A stretch of 64,000 bases of DNA from Mactra quadrangularis (GCA_025267735.1 CM046298.1:36641264-36705263), one strand, 5' to 3'. Positions 46,101 to 56,328 are shown, counted from the first letter of the stretch. A program made the numbers and translations. The notes: generated from the sequence alone by a model not told the origin.

Positions 46101-49097
46101 TTAAACTATTTTGGATCAGGATATAGTGTGAATATAGTGTGCTCTTATAAAAGTACCCCACTTATTTAAGAATTGGACATTTTGTCTAACTCAGATTTGA
46201 AAAGCAGAACGGTTTGAACGGTTAATTGTGCCTTTAATGAATGTTATAATTGAATAACTTCATGGTTGTAAAACAGTTTTCAAGTCTACTGTTAATGAAA
46301 ATATCTTCATATAGGGGCTTTAAACAAGTTTTGCAGTATTGTGCAGTGAATTTGGCACTTTACAGGGCAAGTATCACAGTTACTTCATAAAATAGTTATC
46401 ATTAATCTAACTTAAATCTAATGAAACGACTTATAACTTTTGTTTACAGGAAACCTTGTATTAGACAAACCTTCACCACAACGTAATGTCATATCAGAAA
46501 GAATTTTTGAAAAATTAATACAGCAAGCTAATGCTGATTCCCTGCAGGGATATAGTAAGGGACAATATCCAGTAGTGGGAGCACCACAGGGTCATCAACC
46601 ATTTAAACAATACACCAACTATGGTTTACATGCCATGAATCCTCAACAACCTAGACCACCAGAGCAGTTTTCAAACATGCAGGTAGGCCTACTTGTTTCG
46701 GTACAACTCGGCCACATTCGGAACTCCTCGGCAATTTTCTATGCAAATACAATGTACGAGTATACCTCCGGTATCATTAGCGACTCCTCGGGCATCCACT
46801 ACGAATAATTATTCAATCAATCAAATCATTCGGAACCACTCGATCATTCGCTACAAATAACCTCGGACATATTTAGACGCCATTTTGGAACTACATGTAC
46901 CGGTGTTGAAGTAAACAAATACACGATCGTTAAGGCGATGTATGATGTTTCGTTTTTAGTCCGTAAATTTGAAATTACACAGTTCAATGAAAACGCTGAA
47001 CAATATTTGGTTCAATGTATAACCATATAGAAACCTAGATATAACATAGAAATATGTTTTGGCAAAGATCTGTGTGAATACAATAAGGACTATTTTGCAT
47101 AACCGTTACGTGCTTCGCCTGTGCTTCGCCTCGCGTGGGTAGTAAAAACCCAAGTCGCCAGGGTAGACCCCCACAAATCCTTCCGAGATTACTCATTCAT
47201 GAAAGGTCGAGGTGTTCCGAGTGTCAAAAAATGTCGAAGTCTTCCGAATGCCTCGAGCATCAAAATGAGAAAAAGTAGTTCTAACATGGATTCTGTAGTA
47301 AATTTAAAATGTTACTGAATGTGAACTTTGTTGAATCTAAGTAATAACTTCACTGAATTTTGATGTTCGAGGCATGGTACTTCTAATGCAATAGTTTTGA
47401 TAAAGCGTTTTTATTTAAAACTCTGTAAATCTTACTTATAAAATGCATTTCTTCATAGAAGATCGCCGTAGAATTCCGAATGAACTCAGCCATTGGATAA
47501 ATCAGCTCACGTATTTCTGTCTGTTGTTTGATTGATTAGGTTTAACACCAAGCCAATCCAAATGATTGTCATTCTACGACCGTCAGCTCACCTAACCTTA
47601 CATTCCTGGAACTTGGTCTATAACCAGTACTCATCGTGCCTTCCACAATGCCTACTCATTTTATAAATATTTCATTAAATTACTAATGGAGAGGTTATTG
47701 TCAAATTTACTTGGAAGCATATAACAAGCCGGACTAGGCTCCAACCATCAACCCCTTTAGAACAATAGATTCGAAATCTTATGCGTAATGTTTTACTTCA
47801 TGCACGAACCCTGGCCCCTGTTCGTTTCAAGCATAACTGGAATAGAAACTATAGTTGGAATTAGATTAATTGATTAAAATTAAATTTGGCTCATTTTGGA
47901 AAAGGGATTCACAATTCAGATGAATCACTTTGAAGTTGGCTTGTATGCTCCCAAAATATTGTACTATGCATTAAGGATTATTTTTTTTCTGCTCTAGGAA
48001 ACTACGGGATAGGCGTTTGGAAAGATTGGAATATATACCATGCTGGTTATTTAAAACTGTACTGACCAACGACGTATTCGTTAAGCCACGAATGCATCTT
48101 AAAGTACATGCACTTGGAAAATCAACACGATGTTACCATCGGGTGTCTGTTCAACTCTTTCCTATCATGTGACCAAACGATTGAATACTATGTAATTGAT
48201 TAGCAGAGATTATTTATGAATATTAATTGAAATATGAACTATAATTCTTTTTTTCAGCCTGCTATGCCGCCACAGGGACAAAACTTCCAGCCATACAACC
48301 CAAGCGTGATGCCACAAATGCCTTTGCATCAACCACCAATGGGACATAATCCTAACGAAAAACATATTTACTATGGTCCTAACGGAGAGGTTATACCAGG
48401 ACCCCCGGGTCACCCGGGTCATCCGGGGCCTCCCGGTGCTCCAGGACACAGTCATCAGGGTCCTTTCTCACAAGATTTTGCTATTGAAGGATTGCTGAGA
48501 CATGGTCGTTTAACTGCAGTAAACGTGTTCGAGTCAGCATATGGGTTCCCGCATTTGCCGGATCATTTGTTAAACGACCTACTTGTTAAATATGGTCAGT
48601 ATGAATTGACCCTAGTTCGAATAGTTTCTAGAAGTGGACAGTGTTATGTTCATGCTACGCCACAAATTCCAATGGTTCACATGAACAGCGGTTTATATGA
48701 TGACAAAATTCCCGAAGAACAACAGCAAACAGAGTACGTCCCAGTGTATTTAGGCGAGGATGAGGAATTTGACTACGATAAATTCATGGCCGAATATAAA
48801 GCCGGGAAGTACCGGTCCGGTGATCCCAAGAGTTTCCGTTCTTTTCCAGCCGGGCCAGAACAACCTAAGATCATTGAGTTACGTCAACCGCCCGTCCGCG
48901 AGTACAAACATCCTAAAAGAGACATACCTCCGCATAGAGATCCCGTAACCGCTAGCGGTGAAGAACTGAGACCTAGAACAGAACAGAATCTCTGGCAATA
49001 TGACAGAGACTTGCCAACAAGAATGTGGGACACACGGCATGATATAAAGAGAATAGCCAGCCTCGGTGTTCCAACCAAGAGATTTGATTCTGATTGA
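43040..49097 (+). CDS. Gene 2: four-exon gene for a Pro/Gln-rich protein of about 434 residues, unrecognised
   Basis: Exons 43040-43161, 45315-45424, 46450-46682 and 48258-49097 join with consistent phases (2, 1, 0) at GTATAT, GTAGGT and GTAGGC donors and CAG acceptors. This gives 434 codons and a TGA stop. ATG 43040 has A at -3 and G at +4; the frame is open back to the acceptor at 43008, so an upstream coding exon is possible. No signal peptide or membrane segment. Residues 1-77 are basic then Pro-rich. Residues 78-155 contain a charged ERIFEKLIQQ helix and a PQGHQPFKQ tract. The middle (about 200-222) has a short collagen-like GPPGHPGHPGPPGAPGH run. A compact, likely folded section follows (GLLRHGRLTAVNVFESAYGF, LLVKYGQYELTLVRIVSRSG), then an acidic and finally a basic tail. 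I assign no function. Confidence 0.85.
43688..44554 (+). mobile_element. Family T1 copy d, degenerate, interrupted by a hAT-like element
   Basis: Left piece AGTCCCATTATCAAAACAA .. GGAAATATCA. Right piece AATAGACATTTATCTATTTC .. AAAGTAAATCGAAACCGAAAG .. CGTATAGTGACT, followed by TTAA. The flanks join into the T1 consensus across the insertion at 43739-44099. Lies in intron 1 of gene 2. Confidence 0.65.
43739..44099. mobile_element. hAT-like MITE, family C, nested in T1d
   Basis: CAGGGCTCGAATTTAAGC at the left and TTAAATTCGAGCCCTG at the right are inverted. The interior carries four inverted CTCGCAAAATTTGCGAGT-type motifs. The 8-bp flanks are decayed (AAATATCA / AATAGACA). Confidence 0.75.
45315..45424 (+). 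CDS. Gene 2, second coding exon
   Basis: 110 bp, acceptor TATTACAG, donor GAAG|GTAGGT. Completes an Arg codon and reads QDVGAIVPKDYSYKMP .. VHQRPE. Confidence 0.8.
45636..45717 (-). mobile_element. SINE S1 tRNA head fragment
   Basis: On the minus strand: TGGGTAGCTCAGTCGGTAGC ACACAAGTCTACTGATCGTGG .. GCGAGGCATAC. A and B boxes are close to tRNA consensus, but the acceptor pairing is broken and it continues into SINE body. Lies in intron 2 of gene 2. Confidence 0.65.
45832..46319 (+). mobile_element. TTAA-flanked MITE, family T1 copy c
   Basis: 488 bp, AGCCCCTATATCAAAAGTAA to TATCTTCATATAGGGGCT, with perfect TTAA on both sides (45828-45831 and 46320-46323). The best-preserved T1 ends. Lies in intron 2 of gene 2. 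Confidence 0.9.
46450..46682 (+). CDS. Gene 2, third coding exon
   Basis: 233 bp, acceptor TTTACAG, donor ATGCAG|GTAGGC. Encodes NLVLDKPSPQRNVISERIF .. EQFSNMQ. Confidence 0.85.
46710..46870. repeat. CATTCGGAAC-family foldback cluster in intron 3 of gene 2
   Basis: CATTCGGAACTCCTCGGCAATTTTC, then AGCGACTCCTCGGGCATC and CATTCGGAACCACTCGATC, are repeated arms. The inverted partners (GGTCGAGGTGTTCCGAGTG, TCTTCCGAATGCCTCGAGC) lie at 47196-47275. Confidence 0.6.
47196..47275. repeat. CATTCGGAAC-family arms, inverted partners
   Basis: AGGTCGAGGTGTTCCGAGTG and GTCGAAGTCTTCCGAATGCC are inverse complements of the arms at 46710-46870. Another partial copy lies at 47461 (GATCGCCGTAGAATTCCGAATG). Confidence 0.6.
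47533..47815 (-). mobile_element. SINE family S2, degenerate
   Basis: TGATTAGGTTTAACACCAAG .. CCTAACCTTACATTCCTGG .. TATAACCAGTACTCATCGTGCC matches the S2 body at 52344; the tRNA head is poorly preserved. In intron 3 of gene 2. Confidence 0.6.
48258..49097 (+). CDS. Gene 2, last coding exon
   Basis: 840 bp including the stop, acceptor TTTTTTTCAG. By far the longest open frame in the window (279 codons), with the collagen-like run at its start and DIKRIASLGVPTKRFDSD at the C-terminus. Confidence 0.92.
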   Translation, partial: PAMPPQGQNFQPYNPSVMPQMPLHQPPMGHNPNEKHIYYGPNGEVIPGPPGHPGHPGPPGAPGHSHQGPFSQDFAIEGLLRHGRLTAVNVFESAYGFPHLPDHLLNDLLVKYGQYELTLVRIVSRSGQCYVHATPQIPMVHMNSGLYDDKIPEEQQQTEYVPVYLGEDEEFDYDKFMAEYKAGKYRSGDPKSFRSFPAGPEQPKIIELRQPPVREYKHPKRDIPPHRDPVTASGEELRPRTEQNLWQYDRDLPTRMWDTRHDIKRIASLGVPTKRFDSD

Positions 49098-49200
49098 TTG
49101 TAAAGAAAGTTTATACCGAATGGCCCGAGACAGATTATAACATTACAAGCTTTCGTGACTACATTCGTAACGACTCGGCAATTTCCGTGATTTGAACTAT

Positions 49201-49280
49201 CATTCGGAACAACCTCGGCGATCATCTATGAAGATATACGCGTATATCTGCGTTGAAGATCGCCGAGATAGTTCCGAATG
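49201..49280. repeat. 80-nt hairpin in the gene 2 3' flank
   Basis: Arms CATTCGGAACAACCTCGGCG / CGCCGAGATAGTTCCGAATG, with a second perfect palindrome GATATACGCGTATATC at the centre. Further arms (CATTCGGAACTCCTCG, GCCGTGGTGTTCCGACTG) follow to 49345. Confidence 0.85.
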
Positions 49281-49449
49281 TTGAACAATTTTTAACATTC
49301 GGAACTCCTCGAAAGTATTCTACGATCATTGCCGTGGTGTTCCGACTGTACTTTAAACTAGTTTGATGTATGCAAATGCTATTTAAATTGTTTTGTTGTA
49401 TCAGATCATTTTACAAGCTATATATTTATTATTTATATCCATGCTGTAA

Positions 49450-49459
49450 AATAAATAAA
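49450..49459 (+). terminator. Candidate poly(A) signals of gene 2
   Basis: Overlapping AATAAATAAA about 350 bp after the stop codon. Cleavage would be expected 10-30 bp downstream. Confidence 0.45.
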
Positions 49460-49460
49460 T

Positions 49461-50036
49461 GTACATCTATAACTGACAGATTATGCTACATTAATTGCAT
49501 ATGTCAAAACCTGCATTGGCCTCACATTCAAATAACTATGTACATCATTAGGCTTTTTTACCTCTTTTTTCTCTCCGCAATATAAAGCACACGGTTGAAC
49601 ATGATATTAAATAATTTATTGTTCTGCTCGTTCCATTCTGCTTCATGAAATACAGCTATGTAGAAAATTCCTTATTAGTCGTGTCTCTTGGCCTTCTATG
49701 AATAGATTCACAGACGGCAAGCACGGTTCAGAGTAAAAACGCCATATTTATATTTATGTGCTGTCCATCACTGGTGTCTACTAGTATGGCATGAGGGGAA
49801 AAACAACAGAAACTGAAGTTTATTGAAAATGATCACTTTATTTCGAATGCCATAAACAAAATGTACAAGATATGTACAAGCCAAAATCATATCTGGACGA
49901 CAAGACCGCCAAAAGTTGATTACTACAGCCAGAAAACGCCATTTTGTTTTTACTAAGAACGCTGGGAGAACCCTGGTGGTCGCCTATTAATAGCATGCTT
50001 AAATTAATAGGCTTGGAATATGCTGTACATACATGT
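49461..50036. other. DNA downstream of gene 2
   Basis: GGCAAGCACGGTTCAGAGTAAAA at 49717 resembles GCCGGCACGGTTCCGAGTAAAA at 25760, a small dispersed repeat. No gene. Confidence 0.4.
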
Positions 50037-50231
50037 ATTGTTAAATTTTATTCAGCTGTCAGTGGTGCATATATTGACCCCGCTGATTTAAATTCCCACA
50101 AGTACTTCTGCACTCACAATCGATACAAATAGATATTTGTATTTATGTACGTTGGTAATCGAATAAATTTTGAGTATTTAAATTAGGGGGTTAATGTATG
50201 CTTCACTGACAAGTAAATAAAATCTAACAAT
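50037..50231. mobile_element. Palindromic MITE, family P copy 4
   Basis: 195 bp, ATTGTTAAATTTTATTCAGC .. ATTGACCCCGCTGATTTAAAT to ATTTAAATTAGGGGGTTAATG .. TAAATAAAATCTAACAAT. The cleanest pair of ends in the family. Confidence 0.8.
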
Positions 50232-52330
50232 AAATGATGTTGTTTTGATTTTTGGCTTTTTGAAATTGTTCTTATCATACACTGTAATAGGTGTAAATAT
50301 ACAGTCAAGTAATTCAACAAGAAAATAGGTGAATTCACTATAAACTTATAATTATTTAGGACTAATGCTACAGTCCAATAAACATAAAAATAGCCGTGAG
50401 GGCACCGTACGGGCGCTGTGCGATCAAGCTCCGCAAGGACCCGTACGAACTCTTGCGTATTGGTACGGACTGTAACAAGGGTCCGTGAGATGAGACCAGG
50501 ATACACGTATCAGTTTCAAAGTCAAATCGTGAACAAAATCGTGGCCGAGTGTGGATTAAACTTGCATATCTTTCAGCTACGGCTCCGTACAGATGTGTTT
50601 TTTTGTGTCATGTGCGTACAGTCACCTTAATACGCAAGACTTCCCACGGCCTACGACTGTCTCCAAACGTACCGGTCCGCAACAAGCCACGACTTCATGG
50701 GACCGAGGCATAATATATACATTGATGATTGTAAATACTGACTAAGATTATGACCGTATGATGAACCTAAGTTGTAGGCTTTATTCAAGGATTGTTCCAT
50801 AAACGATTCTCGTTCGGTGCTCTTTGTTCCTGCAAATGTTGATGTCTGCCGAAGAAATGAATAATTCACTAAACAGACAAATGATATTGTATAGTTAATT
50901 CTATTGTTCAATATATTTGCTGCATATTTCGGTCAAGTGGGGGCAAGAACGTGGGCGTAGTTCAAGACAAAAGAAACACTTGCAACATGTTATTATTTTT
51001 TACTATGAAATGTATCATATAACTTGGATCATTCGATATTCACTATATATATTACATGTACTCACAGTATATTTTATTCAACATAAAAACATATCGACAG
51101 AAATTCGTTTGGCAGGTCTTGGGTTATGATTTTGTCTATATGAGGCTTGAACAAAATTGATATTCAGAGTTTCTAATAATTATCAGTTATTTGTCAATTG
51201 AGACTGTAAAGAATTTTGTTCAGTCGCCGAATGAACTTGATTTAGGTTTGAATTTCATAGTTTTGAGTCCTTTTGTTAGATGATTTTACAGCTGTTATTC
51301 ATTACATTGTACCAGTATTTTTAAAAGGTGATGATAAAATGGGTGTTCAATTAAAAATATAAAAATGAGCTATCAATATTCTCTTATTTTTAACAATAGA
51401 TATAGTATACTGAATTCCATGTTACATGATTTTATTCCATAGTCAAATACATGTTATATATCGTAATTATGGTGTTGTTTATAAGAAGAACATAAGAACA
51501 TTTATTTATATAGCGCAAACTATTAAAATACAATATTCTGCTGCGCTTTACAATAAAGATATATAAACTCATAAAATAAAATTATTTTAAAGTTCCGTTA
51601 AAAACACCACCTTTGTCATGCAATTTTGAGTGACCTCTTTTAAGTCTCAAATGCCTTATTTGAGAAGAAAAATGTCCATATTCTATGATTGTTCTCCAAC
51701 TAAGATCATTGATTGTGATGGTCCAAAAGTGGAACTTTACTGTAGTTTAAAACTGCTCGTGTTAGAAAATACTGATTGCGCATATCATGTCATAATATTC
51801 AACGCAAGATTGCAAACTTTAAAATGCACGTAAAAATGTATGTAAAATGCACTAGTTTTTGTATTTCATGGTCAAGTATAATTATGATAATACTTGCTAT
51901 ACAAAAAGAGACTAAGATTTTCTTTGTACTTTTATGTACTGTCTTGAATAAGTAATATAAACACTTGTTACATGTATTAAAATAGGGTATTTCATTTATC
52001 CTGCAATCACACTGTCTCAAACAGGAGTTTATTTATTATGTATATGTACCCACTCAAAATAAAGATTATTCTATTCTATTCTATTCTAGTTAAAGCATGG
52101 ATCCTATGTACATATTATTTATATAGAATACTTGGTAAAAGTAAGTGCATGAAAGCATAAGATTTATTTATCAATTTATTTTTAAGCTTATGATCAGCAG
52201 GAAATAATGACCGGGCAAATCTACAATTTTTTTATACACTGCCCACCAAAAGTTTGAAGACAAAGAAAATTTACTAAAATTCTTGAAATTGAATGAGTGT
52301 ATTTGTCTGACCATTATGTTTCAATATATT
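50232..52330. other. Intergenic DNA between gene 2 and allantoicase
   Basis: A GC-richer patch at about 50370-50700 contains repeated GTACGG motifs (CACCGTACGGGCGC, TTGGTACGGACTG, GGCTCCGTACAG) and may be an unidentified repeat. (TATTC)n occurs at 52066-52088. A TTTATTTATATAGCGCAAAC scrap is at 51501. No coding exon is supported. Confidence 0.4.
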
Positions 52331-52343
52331 TATTTTGCTTGGT

Positions 52344-52642
52344 ATTTATTTATATTTATTTATTATTGGATTTAACGCCGTATCAACACATTTTAGGCCA
52401 TTTCACGGCGTCCAGCGCACCTAACCTAGCTTTCCTGGACCTTTGTCTATAACCAGTACTCACCTATCCTTCCTCAAGGTTGGAAATTTCTCCATAATAT
52501 CTAATCAATGGAGGAAAATTGACATTGTCTAATTATCATGGAAGGGTATAACCTCCCCGGGTGGAATTCGAACCCGTACCCCCCTCGGGACAGGAGATTC
52601 CGAATCCCGGCGCGCTACCAATTGCGCTATCGACCCGGGTTA
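52344..52642 (-). mobile_element. tRNA-derived SINE, family S2, full length with 13-bp TSD
   Basis: Minus strand: tRNA head CCCGGGTCGATAGCGCAATT (A box TAGCGCAATTGG), B box GGTTCGAATTCC, and acceptor arms CCCGGGT..ACCCGGG. Then body, ending in an (ATAAAT)n-type tail. Flanked by a perfect 13-bp duplication TATTTTGCTTGGT (52331-52343 and 52643-52655), the mark of LINE-driven retrotransposition. Confidence 0.92.
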
Positions 52643-52655
52643 TATTTTGCTTGGT

Positions 52656-53254
52656 GATTCTCGTATAATGTAAACAAATTTCAAGAATACATCTCATTTA
52701 TAGGATTCAGCATCTGACATCCCAAAACCATGTTGAATATCTTTATTTTCCCTAACAAAATTTTAAGGCTGCTTTTGTAGTCTCCACTACAAGCAGAATC
52801 ATATAAGCATGAAAAAATAAGCAAAAAATTGGAAACAATTTTTTATAAACAGTCATAAAATTTTGATAAAAGCTATACAGTAAGCCTTCATAGTAAAAAT
52901 GACTAAAACTTATGGTGGATACTGCATGTCTTACTGACTAGAATAAGAATAGGAATGTGTTGGACAAAGGGGAGTTAACTATTGATCCAGTTTAATGTTG
53001 TTTACATAGTTATCTCCCATTAATAATTCATTTTACATACATTTGTAATAATTTTAAATAAAGAAACAAACTGTTTTTTATAATTAAATTTACTGTACGT
53101 TCTATTATTATTAAAACTTGTATCATTTTAAATGATTAGAGCATAATTATCAAATGATTATTCGGCGCGATATGATCTTTTTGTGTTGGTGCGCCGTAAA
53201 ACCCAAAACAAACTAACTATCAAATGATCACACTTTTATGTACAAGTACTGGTA
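52656..53254. other. Intergenic DNA
   Basis: AT-rich; nothing recognised except TTGGTGCGCCGTAAAACCC at 53185, a SINE-tail-like scrap. Confidence 0.4.
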
Positions 53255-53580
53255 AATTGTATTCAACTGTCTTTAGCACATACTTTAACCCCACTGATTT
53301 GAATATTCAATATTTGTTCAACAATTTCCATTAATAAATTGGGATAACTAACACCAACACGTGGAAACGTGGAAATATTTCCCTTATAATTTTGAGTGCG
53401 TCCATTGTTCAAATATGGTACCATACACATGTACCTTTCCCATATTTCATAGTGTACGTCTTTTATGTTTGTTTTGTAACATGTAAATGTCTTGTTTTCT
53501 TTTGGGCTTATCAGCCTAAGAAATTTGTATGTAATAAACCTATATTTATCAATAGTGAGAACAGGATTACTATAGTGATA
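53255..53580. mobile_element. Family P copy 5, split by about 200 bp
   Basis: Left half GTAAATTGTATTCAACTG .. CTTTAACCCCACTGATTTG; right half TATATTTATCAATAGTGAG .. ACTATAGTGATA resumes at about 53542. The intervening DNA (about 53340-53541) is unrelated to other P copies, and the right terminus is missing. Confidence 0.5.
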
Positions 53581-53719
53581 CAATATGTGTGTATCTACTG
53601 GGATTATGAGACAAATATTGTATACATTATAGCACACTTACTGCTTAACTGGAAGTGCTCTGAGATGTTTGTTCACCCAGATCTGTGTTGCATGTGAAAG
53701 TGCACTAGGATTTCCAATT

Positions 53720-53935
53720 TAGTGTCCTGAAAGGATACCGGTTCAAATCCCAACCAGGGTGGTTACCTTCCATGAAATTTTTACATTAATGTCAAGTTTC
53801 CTGCATTAATAAGGTATATAGAGTTTCCGGCCTTGTGGAAGGGTAAATTAGTACTGGTTGTAGACAAGGATCCAGGAAAGTTAGGTTAAGTGAGCTGGCC
53901 TCCATAAAATAATTTTAATTGTGTTGACACTGCAT
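53720..53935 (+). mobile_element. SINE family S2 fragment (plus orientation)
   Basis: B-box-like GGTTCAAATCCCAACCAGGG .. CTTGTGGAAGGGTAAATTAG .. CAAGGATCCAGGAAAGTTAGG is the inverse of the 52344 body. Confidence 0.7.
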
Positions 53936-54249
53936 TAATGCCAGTATAAAAAGATGTTCATAACCTGCATGGACCAAGAGTATCCATAATAAATTTACAA
54001 TTCAAGGTTTGTTTTTGATATTATTTAGACTATTTTGCTTGAGGTAAATAAGTTTCTCTTTGCTATTTGTTTTGTAATATATCTGGCAAATAACAAACTA
54101 TATGTACAAACAAAATATGGAAAACTGTATGTTATTTCTTAATTTATTAAGCAATGAAAAAACTTTTATAAGAGTCAGGTGGTATAAAATTATCTATAGT
54201 ATAAATATAATTACATATTTATAAGCCACCCTGCTAGCTCATTTAGAAT

Positions 54250-54518
54250 AGGTCCTATATAACGGCGATCAGTTAACCTACTCACTCCTCCTGGAAAGGC
54301 TTAGTCTCTGGATTTAGCTGTTAACCAACTACTAAGCACATACTTTCGTCAGTGACTGACAACTGCCCTACATAATTCAAATCATTTGTAGGAGGGAGAA
54401 TGACCGTAGAAATAATTTCATAACCAAGCTCCACGAAAGTATGCCCCGCCCGGAAATCGAACGCACAACCCCTCGATCAGTATATTTGTGTGCTATCAAA
54501 TAAGCTAGCCAGGTGGCT
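54250..54518 (-). mobile_element. tRNA-derived SINE, family S1
   Basis: Minus strand: CCACCTGGCTAGCTTATTTG head, B box GCGTTCGATTTCCGGGCGGG, body CATACTTTCGTGGAGCTTGG .., 3' part to CGTTATATAGGACC. A short plus-orientation head scrap (CCACCCTGCTAGCTCATTTA) abuts it at 54226, as if head sequences met head to tail. Confidence 0.75.
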
Positions 54519-54582
54519 AAAAATCATATCTGCTCAAAAATTCATTCTTCATCTTGTATTTGTTTTTTTAAATGGCTTTTAC

Positions 54583-54655
54583 ACCATTTATAACCAGTTC
54601 TTACAGATCATATACGGAGTCCAGCTCACCTAACTATCTCTCCTGAACAATTTAT
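54583..54655 (-). mobile_element. SINE family S2 scrap
   Basis: TTATAACCAGTTCTTACAG .. GGAGTCCAGCTCACCTAAC matches S2 body pieces. Confidence 0.4.
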
Positions 54656-54981
54656 TTCTTCATCTTCATTTTGGAATATAGTGAACTCTGATACGCTGTA
54701 AGATTGCTAAGGATTTTAGTCATACATATATGGAAAACTTACTACATTGTAGACTGAGAAAATCATACTCTGACATTCAGGAACCTTCTGAGTTCTGATC
54801 TGCTAATCAGTGCATTATTTAACAGTGGTTCCTTTTCAGGCATTAATAAGTGTGCAAATTGACCTCAGGCAAGTACATTTTATGCATCAGCATCACACTG
54901 TGACAGATTTTTTAAGCATTATAGATTGTGCAAATCAGCTCAAGACAGATTAATACTTTATTGTCTCTACTGACTCACTGA

Positions 54982-55135
54982 TATTGTTCAATTTTACTTA
55001 ACTGTCAGAGACACATACATTAACTCCACTTATTTAAACACTTACTACATAGTTTCTGTATTCATGATCAATAATAATATATTTAAATCATAATATATTA
55101 TAATGTTTGTACCACTGACAGTTGAATACAATTGA
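54982..55135. mobile_element. Palindromic MITE, family P copy 6
   Basis: ATTGTTCAATTTTACTTAACTG .. CATTAACTCCACTTATTTAAA and CACTGACAGTTGAATACAATTG; somewhat shortened centre. Confidence 0.65.
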
Positions 55136-55187
55136 TACAATATCATTATATTTGAGTTAAGTTTAGTTCATACTTATCTGTTTAAGC

Positions 55188-55362
55188 TCCATTGTGACAA
55201 GGTCTTTCAACCACTTTCAAGTTAGATTCCTGGTCTCCAAGCCTGAAGCTAGTTCCATGCTCAAGGAGGTAAGTTTTGTAAGTGACTTGAATCAATGCAT
55301 AGCAGCATGGATACCCAATGATTACCAGTAAATCATCATAACCACTCTGCCACCGAAGCACA
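55188..55362 (-). repeat. tRNA-Ser-like SINE (family S4)
   Basis: Minus strand: TTCGGTGGCAGAGTGGTTAT GATGATTTACTGGTAATC .., comparable with the heads at 29402 and 39649. The body ends near GTGGTTGAAAGACC. A possible body scrap lies at about 59388-59470. Confidence 0.45.
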
Positions 55363-55599
55363 CCACTCATTAGATTTAAGAGGAATATAGAAATGAAAAA
55401 AAAGATCAACACAGAATTAATACTTCTTTATTTTTCTTTATTTATATAAGTGTTTAATAGGTGTACATAATAAAAAGCCAATATTATATAAATATACAAA
55501 TATAACTATAAAGCTATAATATAATGTTAAATATAAAAATCAGATCATGCCTTCTATGACTATAGTTGACAAAAAATGCACATAAAATAAGACAAAAGT

Positions 55600-56328
55600 A
55601 TGGCAGCATTTTTCTGCCACCAGATAACCATGTACCTAACAAATTTTTTAAGTGGTTAACTAGTTATATATCTAGATAACAAATTACCAGTTAGCTGTTT
55701 TAGATAATTGATAACATAATAACTAGTTAAGTAATAACATATTATAACATATTAACAAGTTAAGTAATAACATATTAACTAGTTAAGTAATAACATATTA
55801 ACTAGTTAAGTAATAACATATTAACCAGTTAAGTAATAACATATTAACTAGTTAAGTAATAACATATTAACTAGTTAAGTAATAACATATTAACTAGTTA
55901 AGTAATAACATATTATAACATATTAACTAGTTAAGTAATAACATATTAACCAGTTAAGTAATAACATATTAACCAGTTAAGTAATAACATATCAACTAGT
56001 TAAGTAATAACATATTAACTGGTTAAGTAATAACATATTAACTAGTTAAGTAATAACAGATTAGCTAGTTATGTAACTAAATAACAACTAACCACTTATC
56101 TAATAATATGGCAAACTGATAAGTGGTTATCTAGTTATATAACTAGATTAACAGTCAATTAACTAGTTATTTAAGTGGCTAACTATTGACAAAACTAGTT
56201 AACCTATTATCACTAATTCAAAATATTGGAAACAAACCACTTCACTTGTTAACCAGTTACATAACTAGTTAACCACTTAATTAACATGTTAATTATGTGG
56301 TTATCTGGTGGCAGAAATATGCCTCCAT
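55600..56328. mobile_element. Foldback element with a tandem-repeat core
   Basis: Outer arms TATGGCAGCATTTTTCTGCC ACCAGATAACCA and TGGTTATCTGGTGGCAGAAA TATGCCTCCATA are inverted. Between them are TTAACTAGTTA-rich inverted stretches and the 23-bp array. No ORF. Confidence 0.85.
55711..56080. repeat. 23-bp tandem repeat, about 16 copies
   Basis: Unit AATAACATATTAACTAGTTA + AGT; most units are identical, with CCAGTT or CTGGTT variants. Twice the array steps back (CATATTATAACATATTAAC), an insertion of 9 bp. Confidence 0.95.

Larger units (their letters stand above)
49098..49460 (+). other. Probable 3' UTR of gene 2
   Basis: Runs from the stop to overlapping AATAAA signals at 49450 and 49454. 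Contains the long hairpin at 49201-49280. Confidence 0.45.

Noticed and set aside
50183..50506. 107-residue minus-strand ORF
   Set aside because: Half lies in a P-family MITE; no recognisable protein motif.
52560..52642. Functional tRNA gene
   Set aside because: The A and B boxes and acceptor pairing are good, but it continues directly into a SINE body and tail with a 13-bp TSD.
53263..53697. Overlapping ORFs of 124 and 101 residues on opposite strands
   Set aside because: They span a split P element; no conserved motif and no splice context.
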